A stretch of DNA of 64,000 nt from Episyrphus balteatus (lineage: Eukaryota > Arthropoda > Insecta > Diptera > Syrphidae). The notes beneath the pieces were generated by a model. That model did not search any database, was not told the DNA's origin, and saw only the letters and a program-made list of their open reading frames with translations. Location of the stretch: assembly GCF_945859705.1 (NCBI RefSeq), contig NC_079136.1, forward strand, positions 49,242,094 through 49,306,093, read 5' to 3'. Position 1 is the stretch's first letter. Each line of letters begins with the position of its first letter. A program made the translations under genes and the position numbers. Shown here piece after piece: positions 48,359 through 60,216 of the stretch.

Positions 48359-49375
48359 ATTTATTAGGAGAAGTGCGATATAATGACTATTATTATTATG
48401 TATTAGTCTTTTGAAACAGTCCAAACTCAACTCAACTTTAACTCAATCGAGTTTGTAAATCAGTTAATTTTCTTAAGTACATAATTTGGAAGGTTATGAA
48501 ATAACCATCATTCTCATGGCTTAACGTAATCGTTCTAAGTCTCATATAATTTTGGCCAATCTATTTTGCCTAACTTTTGGTGTGTGAACTATATTAACAA
48601 ATTTTGGACCTTCTCGTCGTCATTTGGTTCAAAAATCGTTTTTGATTTGTATGGAACATTTATTAATCTTCAATTCTTGATTTAAGACTTTTTTCTTCAC
48701 GATTATTACACATTTTTTAAAACTTAATTTATCGGACTTACCGCGATTTATTTATTAAAAAAAAAATATATCGAGGTTAGTCCTATAAATTAAATTTTTT
48801 TCATAAATTTGTAGTTTTTAAAGATTTGACCTTGTCCTATAAAAAGTTGAAAACTTTGAAAGGAAAAAAAAAAAAAAACTGTTCAACCATGGCGTTTTTC
48901 TTGTGCTCTGCTTCCATCTCCTATCCAAAATTATTGTCAATTTTTTTTTTATTTTTTAACATAATGACATTATTCATTCAAATGCTGCAAACTTAATTAA
49001 ATGAAATCCGTCGGTCGGTGCGTCCATCTGCATCATGATTTACATGAAATTTGGTACAAATTATTATTTTTTTTTTTCAAAACTATCAACATTTTTATTT
49101 TTTGTTTGTTTTTTTTTTTTTTTTAATATTTCCTGTAGTTTCGAAGTATTGCAATATCCTCGAAAGCGAATTTAACAATTTTGATTAAATTCGGTGTACC
49201 TAATTTTGTTAGTAATTCTTACGAAACTGCGTTTTTACTTTTTTTCAAAAAAAAAAATGCGGATTTAGAAATATTAAACTGAAATAAACCAAGCTATCTG
49301 AAATTAATTTGAATCGCAAGAACAATTAAGTGCATTTTTTGTTTCTTAAAAATTGAAAATAGTATCATATTGCCA
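48359..49375. other. AT-rich DNA with a degenerate B-like fragment
   Basis: Within 48990-49260, TTTCGAAGTATTGCAATATC and CTCGAAAGCGA resemble the plus strand of 13885-13920, so the piece is oriented like that minus-strand copy. The rest is unassigned. Confidence 0.4.
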
Positions 49376-49805
49376 CACAGAGAAAAATAGACCACATAAA
49401 ATAGAACAAAAACAATAAGATTTCTCTATGGTTTTCATCCAAGAAGGAAACCTTATTAAAACAATCGGGTTTTCCTTATTGTTTTAAAATCTGCAAAAAA
49501 AAAAAAAAAAGATGACCAGGCTGGGAATCGAACTGGAGACTTCAAATCATTAGTCGCCCACCTTACCACCTGAACCAACCTGCCATGAAAATATTGATCG
49601 CGATTTTTGTTCTAGTGCTAAGTTGCAAAAAAAAATCAACTTTTCAGTCAAATTTTAATAAGATTTTCTCTATAAAAATAATAAGAAATCTCCTTAAAAA
49701 AACCTTATTAATCGTTGAATTTAATAAGATTTCCTTATGAAATGTATGGACGGTAAAACAATATGGCAATCTGTTAGTTTTTAGCGGGTCATATTTTTCT
49801 CTGTG
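49376..49805. mobile_element. 430-bp TIR element containing a tRNA-derived unit
   Basis: The left end CACAGAGAAAAATAGACC matches the inverted right end CACAGAGAAAAATATGACC. A dinucleotide CA may be the duplication, but this is unsure. The interior has at least seven copies of AATAAG followed by a T/C-rich word, on both strands (49431, 49457, 49474, 49658, 49679, 49703, 49724). A tRNA-like segment sits centrally on the minus strand. Confidence 0.65.
49514..49584 (-). ncRNA. tRNA-derived unit (SINE head or tRNA pseudogene)
   Basis: The minus strand carries a perfect Pol III A box, TGGTTCAGGTGG, and B box, GTTCGATTC, at canonical tRNA spacing. The total length is 71 nt. The acceptor-like ends GGCAGGT and CCTGGTC form about five of seven pairs including wobble. 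The putative anticodon loop CTAATGA has a poor stem, and the T stem does not pair. It is therefore not a working tRNA. The intact internal promoter would allow Pol III transcription. Confidence 0.6.
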
Positions 49806-50957
49806 CAGTTTATAGCAATATGCCTTAATCCATACAAACGAACATATATTATAGGTAGGTATATGAGAACAATAAAATAAATCTGTCCTCAGTATAATAA
49901 AGATATATGTAATATAAATCTATAAAAAAAATATTCCGTGTAGTTTGCAATCAAGTTCCAGTCATCAAAAAAAAAGAAAACCAACACAACAAAAAAAACC
50001 ACAAAATCCTTCTTTCAATTTCAATGTTTTTATTCATGTATATACCTCATCAACTACCTGTATTTATGTGTATCTTTATTTGTATAGAGAATTATTAGCT
50101 CTCACAATAAACACTTCTTGAATAAAATAAAAAATAAGTATATGAAAAAATAGGTATAAAAATAAGTCTAAAAGAAACAAATTTTTTTGTGTATGGTTTG
50201 TGTCTATAATATAGATCTACCTTTTGTTTTGTTTCCTAATAACCTCATAAATAAAATACTTGGGAGGGGAAGGAAAACTATAAAACAAAAAAACCAACCC
50301 TTTTATTTCAACAACAAGAAGGTATACATTAAATTTATGTGACAACATTACAACACTTTTTTTTTGTTATAAACACAAAAACAAAATTGGTACGTATCGT
50401 CATCAAGTCAAGCCATGCCACCCATAAGTCCAACACAGCTGTGGCTAACTTAATAATAATTGTTATTTTATTACACTTTGTCCTTTTGGCATTAATGTTC
50501 TTTTATATAAATAAAGCACTCTCGCAGTAGCACTATCTTCGACAATGTTACAACTGTCTGTCTGTTTGGTGTATTGTCTCTTAGAATAATTCACTGAAGT
50601 AGCTATAATGTCCTCGCACTATTTGGAAGCTTATTTATGATATTAAGTCATTAGAGAGCAAGCCATTAGTCTCTTTAGATTTATTTAGATAATATTGTAC
50701 TTTTGTGACTATACTGGATTGTATGGAACACAAAGTGTCAATGTTAATGCAGGATATCTTAGTGGCTATAATGTGGAAGCTTACATTTAATTTAAGCTCA
50801 CATTTGGGAGCGTTTAAATGTTCTTTATTATTGCACATGTAACATATTTGTAATTTATGCTCTATTAGGGAAACTGTGATGCATTTCCGCACCTTTTCAC
50901 CAGGTTAACCATTTCTTATCAGAACATTAAAAAAAAAAGAAATCATGTGTGCAATTC
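49806..50957. other. Unique AT-rich DNA
   Basis: Short GC-richer patches at 50390-50450 and 50520-50570. No gene recognised. Confidence 0.5.
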
Positions 50958-52092
50958 ACACGTGGTAGAAGTGAAACCTTATAAAATCATTTTTTTTTTT
51001 TGAAAAAAAAAAAAAAAAAAAATTAAACCATTAAAAACCTTACAAAATTTTTCTCAGGAATAAAGCCATACTAAAATGTTTACAATGCGCAAAAAGTATA
51101 AAAATAATTTATTGAAAACAATCATTTTCATCAAAAAAGCGAAAAAACACGTAATTTATCTTTTCACGCTATTAAATGCATTTTTTCCCTTACAACCTAT
51201 TAAAATTTTTAACCATCTGAAAGCTTATTGTTCAAGCTCAAAATATATATATCGATCAGGTCTATATGAGACATCTACAAAAAGAGCTAGAATTTTTTAA
51301 ACTCGATGAAATTTCATCAAAAAAAGCAAAAAAAAAAAACATTTATTTTTATGTTCTCATGCTATTAAATCAATTTTTTTGTTTGACAACCTATTAAAAG
51401 TTGTATACCATGTGAAAGCTTATTGTTTCACCTTTCATATGACGTATCAATCTCATTTCAAAGATGGTTACAAGAGAAGTAAGAATTTTTTAAAGTCATC
51501 CATGTCGAATTTCCAGACTGGTGGCTGGTCATCGGCAACAGTGGAGGTTTTGAGGTATTTTTCAATTTTTTCAATTTAAGATTGTGTAACTTGTAGAGTA
51601 CGTACCGTTATGTGTGATGTATCAAATAAAAGGTTATGTTATCAGCATGCGTATTAAATTTAAATCAAATTTCTATGTGCACTAGATCAAAAGATATAAC
51701 GAGTTTAGAAAAATACCATCTTTTTACCGTTATCTCAGAATTTTGAATATGAATTTAAATGAAATTTTGTACATTTATAAAGGTTATGTTATCAGCAAGG
51801 TTATGTTATCAGCATGCGTATTAAATTTAAATCAAATTTCTATGTGCACTAGATCAAAAGATATAACGAGTTTAGAAAAATACCATCTTTTTACCGTTAT
51901 CTCAGAATTTTGAATATGAATTTAAATGAAATTTAGTACATTTATATTTTATTTAATTACTTATCTACAGTACAAATTTCATTCATATAGGATCTATTAA
52001 AACAAAAAAGTTATAACAAGTTGAATGTTCGTGTCGCGTTTTCGTTTCATCTTGTTTCAAATCACTACGATACTAAAGAAGTTTTCACTTCA
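50958..52092 (+). mobile_element. Family A' element with internal duplication
   Basis: It starts ACACGTGGTAGAAGTGAAAC and ends AAAGAAGTTTTCACTTC. It shares with family A the stretches CGCAAAAAGTATAAAAATAA, ATATATCGATCAGGTCTAT, GAGACATCTACAAAAAGAGC and CTTTCATATGACGTATCAAT. A 166-bp segment is tandemly duplicated (51630-51950). Confidence 0.7.
51630..51950. repeat. 166-bp recent tandem duplication
   Basis: AAGGTTATGTTATCAGCATG begins at 51630 and again at 51796. The two units are nearly identical, with a shorter partial copy of AAGGTTATGTTATCAGC at the junction (51779). Confidence 0.9.
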
Positions 52093-53170
52093 AAAAAAAA
52101 AAAAAAAACTTACTTGACCAAAAAAAGGCTTTTCTTGACGATTCCCTTATCAACTGACTATAATATTACTTGAATCTCTATTTAAAAAAAAAAATTATAA
52201 ACTCTTAATGACTATCATGAAAATAGAATTTAACAATGTTCATGTACATCTCATCTCATCATGAAAAAATACAATTAATGTCTTCAATGCCTTTCAAGAG
52301 GCTTTAAGTTATTCCCACTTGAATTTTTAATGAAGACTTTTTAAAAATATTTGCAAGACTTTCCTCAATTTAATTTTAATAACGTCCCTGATCTCGGGAA
52401 ACTTTGAATATTGTCTATAAGCTCACTTTAGTCTCTTTATGTATAATTATTCCTTTGGCCCTGATGAGATTTTTTTCAAAAGTGTCAAAGAAGTGATTAG
52501 TTTTTTTTTTTGAATAGCCTCTTCAATTTAATCTCTTTAAAAGGTTCGTAAACTGTCAGCAAAAGTAGTTTTTTTTTTTTAGTTTCAAAGAAATTAATTC
52601 TTATGACATGAATACACGTGTGCTCACTTGGATTTGATGATTCAAGGTTATTTTATGCTGGTTTGAAGATTAAAATGAGTTGAAATAAAATTAAGTGAAA
52701 AAAGGAACTACTGATGCAAACATAGAAATATTTATTAATACCAACTTTTGTAAGCCCTAGATTGATCAAATGCAAATATAGGTAACGTCGATTAATACAA
52801 TCAACTACATTCAGAATATTTCACTTGGACTTTTCAGTGTTGAATTTTTATTTTTTTTCCAGCAGTGTGTCGATCTTGGAAACTATATTTAATTATAATT
52901 CTTAAGAATTTGTTTGGGTGTTGACTAATACAATAACATACTAGGCTTATAAACAAAAACGAAAAAGATAGCAACACATGTTGGACCGCAGTCCATTGAG
53001 CACTCCAACTAATCAATTTATTTAGATTTTTGATAGATTTGTAACAAAATGTATCAATTTTCAAAAATTAATTACTTTCGCGGTCACTGAGGCGTATGTG
53101 TAATATTATTTTTTGTAATGAAACCAGTTGACTTTTTTAAAACATTTGTATAACTAATAGCGTAACGGGT
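52093..53170. other. Unique AT-rich DNA
   Basis: No repeat or gene assigned. TTTTTTTTCCAG at 52853 resembles a plus-strand splice acceptor, but no coding frame follows. Confidence 0.45.
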
Positions 53171-55298
53171 ACAATGATTGGCACCCCTAAGCATTTTTTT
53201 CACTTTGAATTGCGAAAATTAATTAACAATTTGGTTTAATGCTACAAAAACATCTCTTTAAAAGTTTTGACTTCAAACGATAGTGTGCCATTTAATTTGT
53301 TGTAACTAATATTTTCTAAAAGTTTCCTTAATTTTAATATTATTATAAAACCTTGTTATGTAGGTAAATATTTTCATTCAAATCAGTTGTGTCGTTTACG
53401 AAAAAATTAGCCACTTAGAAATCGATTATATTTTTCTTATTTCAAAAGTGCGGCATTATTTGCAGCATTACGTGTTTTTTTTTTTTTTTTTAATAATAAT
53501 AAAATCATTAGAACCGTTTTTGAGAAAATTGCAATACCTCGGAAACCTGAATAAAAATATGCTGAAATGCTTTAAAAAGGGGTCTTGAAATCATGTACAA
53601 ATCGTCTCACAGTGGGGCAGCCCCATATAGTGTGGTAATATAAAAGTTATTTTTTAAACTAAAGCTATGCGAAAAAAAGATCACGAGTTCTAAACTTAAC
53701 AGTAAAATTGATAAAATGAGCATATTTGTTTTGTTCAAAGTCTTTGATTTGATGTTTATTCATACGGTTGAAGTTGAGAGTTTTAGAGAAAAAATTTAGT
53801 TTTTAATAAGTAATAAAAAAGGTGTTTTTTTGTTTAAACTTATTATTATTTGAGAAAAAAATAAAATACAAATTTCTCGCATAGATAAAAGTAAGTAAAT
53901 TACTATTCTTCTGCAAAAAAAAATTTAAAAAAATTTCTTATATTTAAAAATTGAATGAAAAAATAATGAATTTTTTGAAACGCATCTTAAAGCTTTTTCT
54001 CAAAATCTTCTGTTTAGGCAAATATTTAGAAAGTCTAAAAATGGAGAAAGCATCATAAGCAATTTCTCTATAAGCCCATATAAACACTTTTGCTAAATAT
54101 TTGCCTAAAATTTTTTTAATAAAAATTTTGAACTTCAAAAAACGGTTTTTTTTTTTAAAGAAAGTGCGTTTTTGTTTTTATTAAAATAAATTACAAAATC
54201 ATTCTTTTTTGACAATCATGCACTGATTACTTATAAACAATGTTTTTTTCTTTTTAAAAGTTGTTTTTTTTTTTTATTTTATTATAAGAAGTTTCGTGAA
54301 ACAGGGTGATTTGTTATATAAAGTTAGTGCTTTGGTTTTTTACTTTTTTTTTTTATTAAAATATTTTTTATTTTAATTTATTATTAATTTTTTTTGCAAT
54401 TAAAATTGATGCGGCTATAAGGTTTTTTAAAAAAAGTCCCACCTTACAAAGCAAATTTGAAAAAAAAAAAAAAAATAACTAGAACATCAAATTTGACAAT
54501 TTTTTTAAAAGTTTTGACTTTGAAATTATATTACACAAAAAGTATTCGCGAAAACTAATTTAATCAAAAAGCATTTGCCCCCTTCCCATACAATTTTTTT
54601 TTCTTAGGTTAAACTGAAGAACTATTTCTTAAAATAAAGTTCACTTTTTAAACAAAAACACATAATTCAAAATTATAGGTTTTTTCAAATGTATTAATAT
54701 TTTGTCCCCTTACTTAATTTCCTGGAGAAAAATAAAAATTTTAATGGAAAAAAGTTCATAAAATTCAAGAAGTCTGTTAACTTTAGTTACAAAACCAAAT
54801 AAAGTGACAAAAAATGTATTATTATTAGTAGAAATAATTAATATCACAAATCGACCTATTCTGCCCCACTGTGCATATGTTCCAAGTTTTTAGCATATCT
54901 AACAATCCGTTTGAGCTCTTTTTTTTCAATTTTTCAAACTGAAACTTATATTGGAGACAGGGTATAATTATTGGCAGTCTTAAAGCTACAATTATTGGCA
55001 GTGTCAACGATTGATGTCCCAATGTACGCATTATTGACTACCCCCTGCCAACAATAAAACAACTACTTTATATATGACCAATTATGGACAGTGCAGGAAC
55101 ACTGTATTTTTTACACTTTTTCACGAACACAGATTTGCTTAAAAGGAACTGAGAATGAAATAAACCTAAATAAATATTAAGAATTGTGGAAAAAAACATA
55201 ATTTGTGTGCCTGGGCATAGTAGTTTTTAAGAAATGCTTTGTTGCATGGCACCCTGCCAATATAATTAGTACAAAAATCGAGGGTGCCAACCATTGTC
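53171..55298. mobile_element. Possible outer TIR element (ACAATGATTGGCACCC ends)
   Basis: ACAATGATTGGCACCC at 53171 is mirrored by GGGTGCCAACCATTGT ending at 55298, one mismatch in 16. Several related words such as ATTATTGGCAGT (54965, 54989) lie subterminally on the right. A different TIR element (53608-54873) occupies the middle, so a nested insertion is inferred. TSD not found. Confidence 0.4.
53608..54873. mobile_element. TIR element with CACAGTGGGGCAG ends
   Basis: CACAGTGGGGCAG at 53608 is exactly inverted at 54861-54873. The 1.27-kb interior is very A/T-rich with no transposase. It contains a 14-bp inverted pair, AGGCAAATATTTAG and its complement at 54094-54107, separated by about 65 bp. 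No clear TSD. Confidence 0.6.
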
Positions 55299-55927
55299 TT
55301 ATGTAAGAACTTAACGGTCTAAAGCATTTTTTAATTTTGACGTCTCCTTTCATGATTGACTTGTCATTGTTCTTTTTCAAAATAATAAAAATATTCAATT
55401 GATAACTTAATTCATAGATGAAAAGTCATTTGTTCAATAGAGCGCGTCACATGCAGATGCAGAATTCCAAAAGTATCATATCGCTGGCTAAAGGAAACAA
55501 AAATAATTCCCATTTCGTTCGTCAGTACTAAACTACTATATTTATTAAACATTTTCTAGATTTCAATCGGGTACTAGCTCTAAAACTTATTTTTGGCCAA
55601 AATTACTAGTTTCCTTCACATAAAACACACCCTTTCGCCTAAAAGATTCTTATATTTTTGGTTCCAATTACAAATTGAACGTTTGTACTAAAGTTAATAG
55701 TTCTTAGATGTATTTCACGAATCATTGGCTTTCATCCATTTTTTTTCTTGATTTTCATCCCAAATGTTACATTATTTCAAAAATCATCCATTAAGCCATG
55801 ATATTCTTTTAGAAACTTGATATTCATTATTCCAATCATAAATGTAATATAATTGCTGGATTTCAAAGCATACCATTATTATTATTTAGTTTTTTTTTTT
55901 CAATAAACTCACTATTTCACATCTCTT
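55299..55927. other. Unique AT-rich spacer
   Basis: No gene or repeat family seen. Confidence 0.5.
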
Positions 55928-57438
55928 AAAAAAAGAGGTTGTCTGTAAAGCCGGTTTACGGACGATGATTTTACGTGAAAACGTCGTAAGAAAACAGGTT
56001 ATGTGCTTTTGTTTAAAATGAGTCAATTGAAGCGTTTATTTTTTTCAAACAATCGTAAATTTACAAGAAAAAGCTAAAAAAATACCTTTGTTATTTTCTC
56101 ATTATATCAATTTTTATAATTTAAAAGCTTACAAAAAAATTATGCAATTTAAAAGCCAAGTATTTCTTTTTAAGAATAAAACCATTTTCAAATTTTTACA
56201 ATGCTCAAAAAGTATAAAAATAATTTATTGAAAACAATCATTTTCATCAAAAACGCAAAGAAAACATGAATTTTTATCTTCTCACTTCATTAATTCCATT
56301 TTTTGCCCAACAACCTATACAAAATTTTATACCATCTGAAAGCTTATTGTCTTAGCTCAAAATATATATATCGATCAGGTTTATGAGACATCTACAAAAA
56401 GAGCTAGTATTTTTTGAACTCGATCAAATTTCATTAAAAAAAAAAGAAAAAAAAAACATTTATATCTAGGTATGTTCTCAGGCTATGGAATCAATTTTTT
56501 TGTTTGACAACCTATAAAAAATATATAAACCAAATCTGCTCTTGGTCAAAAGTTATAACCTGTTGAATTCTAAAATTTTATTTTACCGTTATCTCAAAAT
56601 TGTGTTTACGAAAATGATGGAAACTGAGCACACATATAGCCGTAGTCATGGTCTATCATTACTCCATATACTTTATTCCTGTATCTATTAAAGAAAAAAA
56701 GATAAAAATAAAAAACGATGAAAATCGGTTAAAAACGGTAAAAAACGTGTTTTTTAAAAGCTTGTTTCTTCCGTTATTCAGTCAAAACTCACTAAGTTCC
56801 AAGTTTTTGCACATGTATGCATAAACCTACATGTCCTATAAGTTTGAGATTTTTTGAACGCTCCAAAAAAAAAGCCAAAAATCATAAATCACCCAAATAT
56901 ACCCCTAAAAAACAAGCTGTTTTTCAAAAATTCATATTTCGAAACTCAGAGTGTTGGAAAAAAATTCGTATCAGACTCCTAATTTTTTTTCTCTCATCTT
57001 TCACCTGGCGTCTTTAGAATTGTCAAAAAAATTTCCTTTACCCAAAATCATCATTTTGTCATAGCCCCAACACGTGTACAACGTTCAAACAAAACCTTAT
57101 AGCTTAGTTTAAAAATTTTTTAGAATTTTTTCTTAAATGCAGTTATTCTTATATTAATCTCATCTGTCTATAGCAGAAAAAAATCAATTCTCTACGACTT
57201 CGCGTTTAGATTTTAGCCCAAATTTCATCTTTCCGTTTTACCATTGTTTACCCTATTAAATGGCGGAATTTTTAAAAATCCTTCATTTGGATTAAGATTT
57301 AGGTTATTATCTTTCAAATAAGCTATATAAGATTTTTGTATCTCTAATAGTTTATTTTTAATTTTTATTTGAAATTTTTTGCCGCACTGCGAAAGTGCGA
57401 GAGTGTAACGTTAGAAAATGGCGTCACTTATCACGTCA
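55928..57438 (+). mobile_element. Family A element with internal and 3' deletions
   Basis: The 5' end is AAAAAAAGAGGTTGTCTGTA. The 3' end is CACTTATCACGTCA, lacking about 40 bp of the usual GTGGCTGCCATGG...AAGACG tail. About 280 bp between the 'tttgacaacctataaaaaatatat' region (56500) and CTGCTCTTGGTCAAAAG (56537) is also missing. Internal order is otherwise that of 11811-13648. Confidence 0.8.
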
Positions 57439-58396
57439 ATAACACCCTATTTTTCTAAGTTATAATGACAAACGAGTCCTTTTCAAAAATGCATGGAATG
57501 ATAATATGTACATTTCTCTCACATAGCTCAACTCCTCCAAAAAACAAACTCTCATTTTTATTTTATTTTTTCCAAGAACTTTGTGAATTCTTTAACCCAG
57601 GTAGATCTTAGACCTCCATCCCGAATTGCATCACTTTATCGGGTTTTGCACATGAGTTTTGGGTATATTTACCTGTTTTGGTAAAACAGCGTCGAAAGAA
57701 CTGTAACTACCAAGTGTATGTAGTACCTTACACAAATTATATGCCCTTACATATGTACTACATAATGAAAGTTTCTTTTTAAAAAATCTAGTCTAGTTGC
57801 AGTTATGTAGAAAGAGATTATTGATTTATTCCCTCTCTAGACCGTAGTGTTACGTTGGCTTAATATTCTCTTAGGTTGGCATTTTTCCAAAAACAAAAAT
57901 CTTTTAATCTTCGTGTTTCTTTACATCTCATATTTTAACACCTTTATAATAAGTCACTTTTATGTTTGGTCTAGTGCCAAAAATATGTTTTCCATTTTCT
58001 ACGATAGCATTTTTTTTCATTGCTATTACCTGCACTCAAAAAAAATATGTATAAATAAATAAAATACAAAAAAAATCACATTTCCTTTATATGCAACATT
58101 TAATTAATATTTGCAATAATCTCTTTTTTTTATTTCAATGTTTTCAACACATTTCAAACAACGGATCGTTAATTTTAATTTCATTCCCATTATGTAGTCC
58201 AAAATCAATGTCAATAACCCTTTTTGCTAGTTGACACGATGCCAACACAAACACTCTGCCCTTCTTCATACACCATGCATCCAGCTCTCTCTGAAATGTG
58301 GCAAAATCGATTCGGAAGTTCTGGTGTACAAAATTCAAACTCATTACTTTTTGTATAAGGTACACCGAGAATGTTATACTCTTTTTTTTTGTGCAG
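57439..58396. other. Unique DNA, GC rising towards the right
   Basis: From about 58140 the sequence is more complex. Two overlapping minus-strand frames (58144-58414) have partly protein-like composition, including FEFCTPELPNRFCHISERAG. Neither matches a known family and both frames cannot be real. Left unassigned. Confidence 0.35.
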
Positions 58397-58449
58397 TAAA
58401 GCACCAAAGCGCAAGCAAAAGAGTCAAAGTTCTAGTTCAGTAACGAAGG
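58397..58449 (+). CDS. Candidate micro-exon, unrecognised
   Basis: A strong acceptor (C plus T-run, then GTGCAG ending at 58396) precedes a frame reading KAPKRKQKSQSSSSVTK. It can end at AAGG/GTATTC (GT at 58450), a moderate donor. A basic-plus-serine stretch of this kind is common in alternatively spliced cytoplasmic segments. The alternative donor CAA/GTACCT lies 21 nt downstream. With 53 nt and no homology it remains a hypothesis. Confidence 0.22.
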
Positions 58450-58679
58450 GTATTCAAATTCAAGTACCTTGTCTCAAACCCCCCTTAAATCCCCCTTTAC
58501 TGACTCTTGAAATTGGGCAACTTTTTCGCGCAACGTATACGAGAGTCGAGGGTATGAGTATAAAATTGAGAAACACACAACTGAGACCGGAAATAATCCC
58601 CTTTAGATAGATAATTCTTTTTTTTTTTTTTTCCTTTGGAGTACGACCAAAAATGGGGTTTAACTAGGCCATTCTGGAA

Positions 58680-59175
58680 ATAAATAAAAAAAAAAAAAGA
58701 ACGAGATTCTTTCCTCATCGCACTTGAACCCAGTTCTAGTGGAGCCAGACCCACACAGGAATATTGAATGGAGGATTTCTATTATGCCGTCGTGGGTTTC
58801 ACAGGATAATGTAAATTTCGGCGTCATGTTGGCTCGATTTTTTTTCCTTCTTTCCTCTTCCGGGTTTTTTTTTTTTTTCTTTCCTCCACGTTCGAGATAA
58901 TACACGATGCCAAGCAACGACAATGACGCGAGGACGACGAGGATCGATCGATATTCTGATAGTTTTTCTTTTGGGTGAACATCCTTCATTGCTTGAGTAC
59001 CGTTCACAGAGCGAGTCCCCTTGGCACCAGTTCCGAGCCCGGTTTTATTTATTTTTTTCATTCTTTTCCATTCTGTTCTATTTTCTGTAATATTTCTTTC
59101 GTTTCGTTTCTTTTCATTTTTTTTTTTCCATTGTGTATAGTTTTTCGGGACTAGTTGGCACCGTTCCAAATTCAA
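58680..59175 (-). CDS. Longest open frame of the window, doubtful
   Basis: A 171-codon minus-strand frame. Most is Lys/Glu/Phe low complexity from A-tracts. Two parts look better: MKDVHPKEKLSEYRS followed by the hydrophobic ILVVLASLSLLGIVYYLE (a possible membrane helix, about 58900-58985), and MTPKFTLSCETHDGIIEILH (ATG at about 58826, context CCAACATG). Downstream on the same strand TTATTTATTTCCAG (about 58670) could be a splice acceptor. No family recognised. Confidence 0.15.
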
Positions 59176-60216
59176 AAAGAAAACTTATCAGCTTACACAT
59201 AAGGACACAAACAACAAATCAGGACGTTATAGTTCTTTGGTAGAGTAGAGTAGTGGAGGTGAGGGTGGTTAAAGTTATGGGGTACAATGAAAACAACCAA
59301 CGATTCCTAGAGGAAGAATGTTCTCATTTGCTTGTATGAGGTTTCAGCCGTTTGGTTGTTACCATAACCAACACCGTTTCTGCGCCTTTGCAACCAGCCA
59401 GCCACCCAGTCAGCTAGTTACCAGGGTAAAACTGAGAGATGGTATGGCTCCTATGATAGTATTATGTAATTCTCGAAATGTGTATAGTTTTTGGGTTAGT
59501 TTTTGGCATCCACTATCGTAAAATTTCAGAAATGGCGCCTTTTCATTGAATCGCTAATATAAAAGGCTTACTCATACCAATACTCTTGTATGGGTATTTG
59601 GTTTGAATGTATGTTTGTGAACCATAGATAAAACCATTTTGTGTATTTATACCGTCAATGATGTTGTTTCAATTCTATTTTCCTCTAAGGATTTTTATTT
59701 GGGGACTTGGTTTTGAGAAGAGAAAATTTGAATGGAAAAATTGAAATACAAAAATAAAATAAATACAAAATCTGTATACAATTTGAAAGCTTAGCATAGA
59801 ATTGAATACCTTTTGACTGCATACATTCAACCGATTTTTGTTTTGATACTTGAATAATGAGAATTCAATGTCCTGATATCATATTAATCTGTTATTTATG
59901 TAACTTTTTTATACTTTTTCTATCTGTTGTTTGAAAGATGTTTGGTATGAATTTGAAGTACAGTACAAATATATGGAAATATTTCACCCGGTGACAACAT
60001 TTTTGACTATGCTGAATACATAACTTTTTACCAGTTTTAAGTTATTTAATATGCATCAATGAAGAGGTAACGATTTATTCTTTCTACTGCTATTTTATTC
60101 ATTAAAATCAGAAGCAGGGTTCAAAAGCTATAGCTAGATGAAAACAAATGTTTTACAAACAAAATTTCGTTTTGAGCAGAAACGACATAAGTCCAGCGAC
60201 TTTTAAGGCTTGAAAA
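59176..60216. other. Unique DNA, regulatory or intronic
   Basis: GC-richer up to about 59520, then A/T-rich. No convincing exon, repeat or RNA. Confidence 0.45.

Noticed and set aside
49514..49584. Functional tRNA gene
   Set aside because: Boxes and spacing are right, but the T stem and anticodon stem do not pair; kept as tRNA-derived only.
52850..52870. T-rich CCAG splice acceptor
   Set aside because: No open coding frame follows it; T-runs followed by AG are common by chance in this DNA.
58144..58414. Two overlapping minus-strand frames with protein-like words
   Set aside because: They occupy different frames over the same bases, have no recognised family and no clear splice sites.
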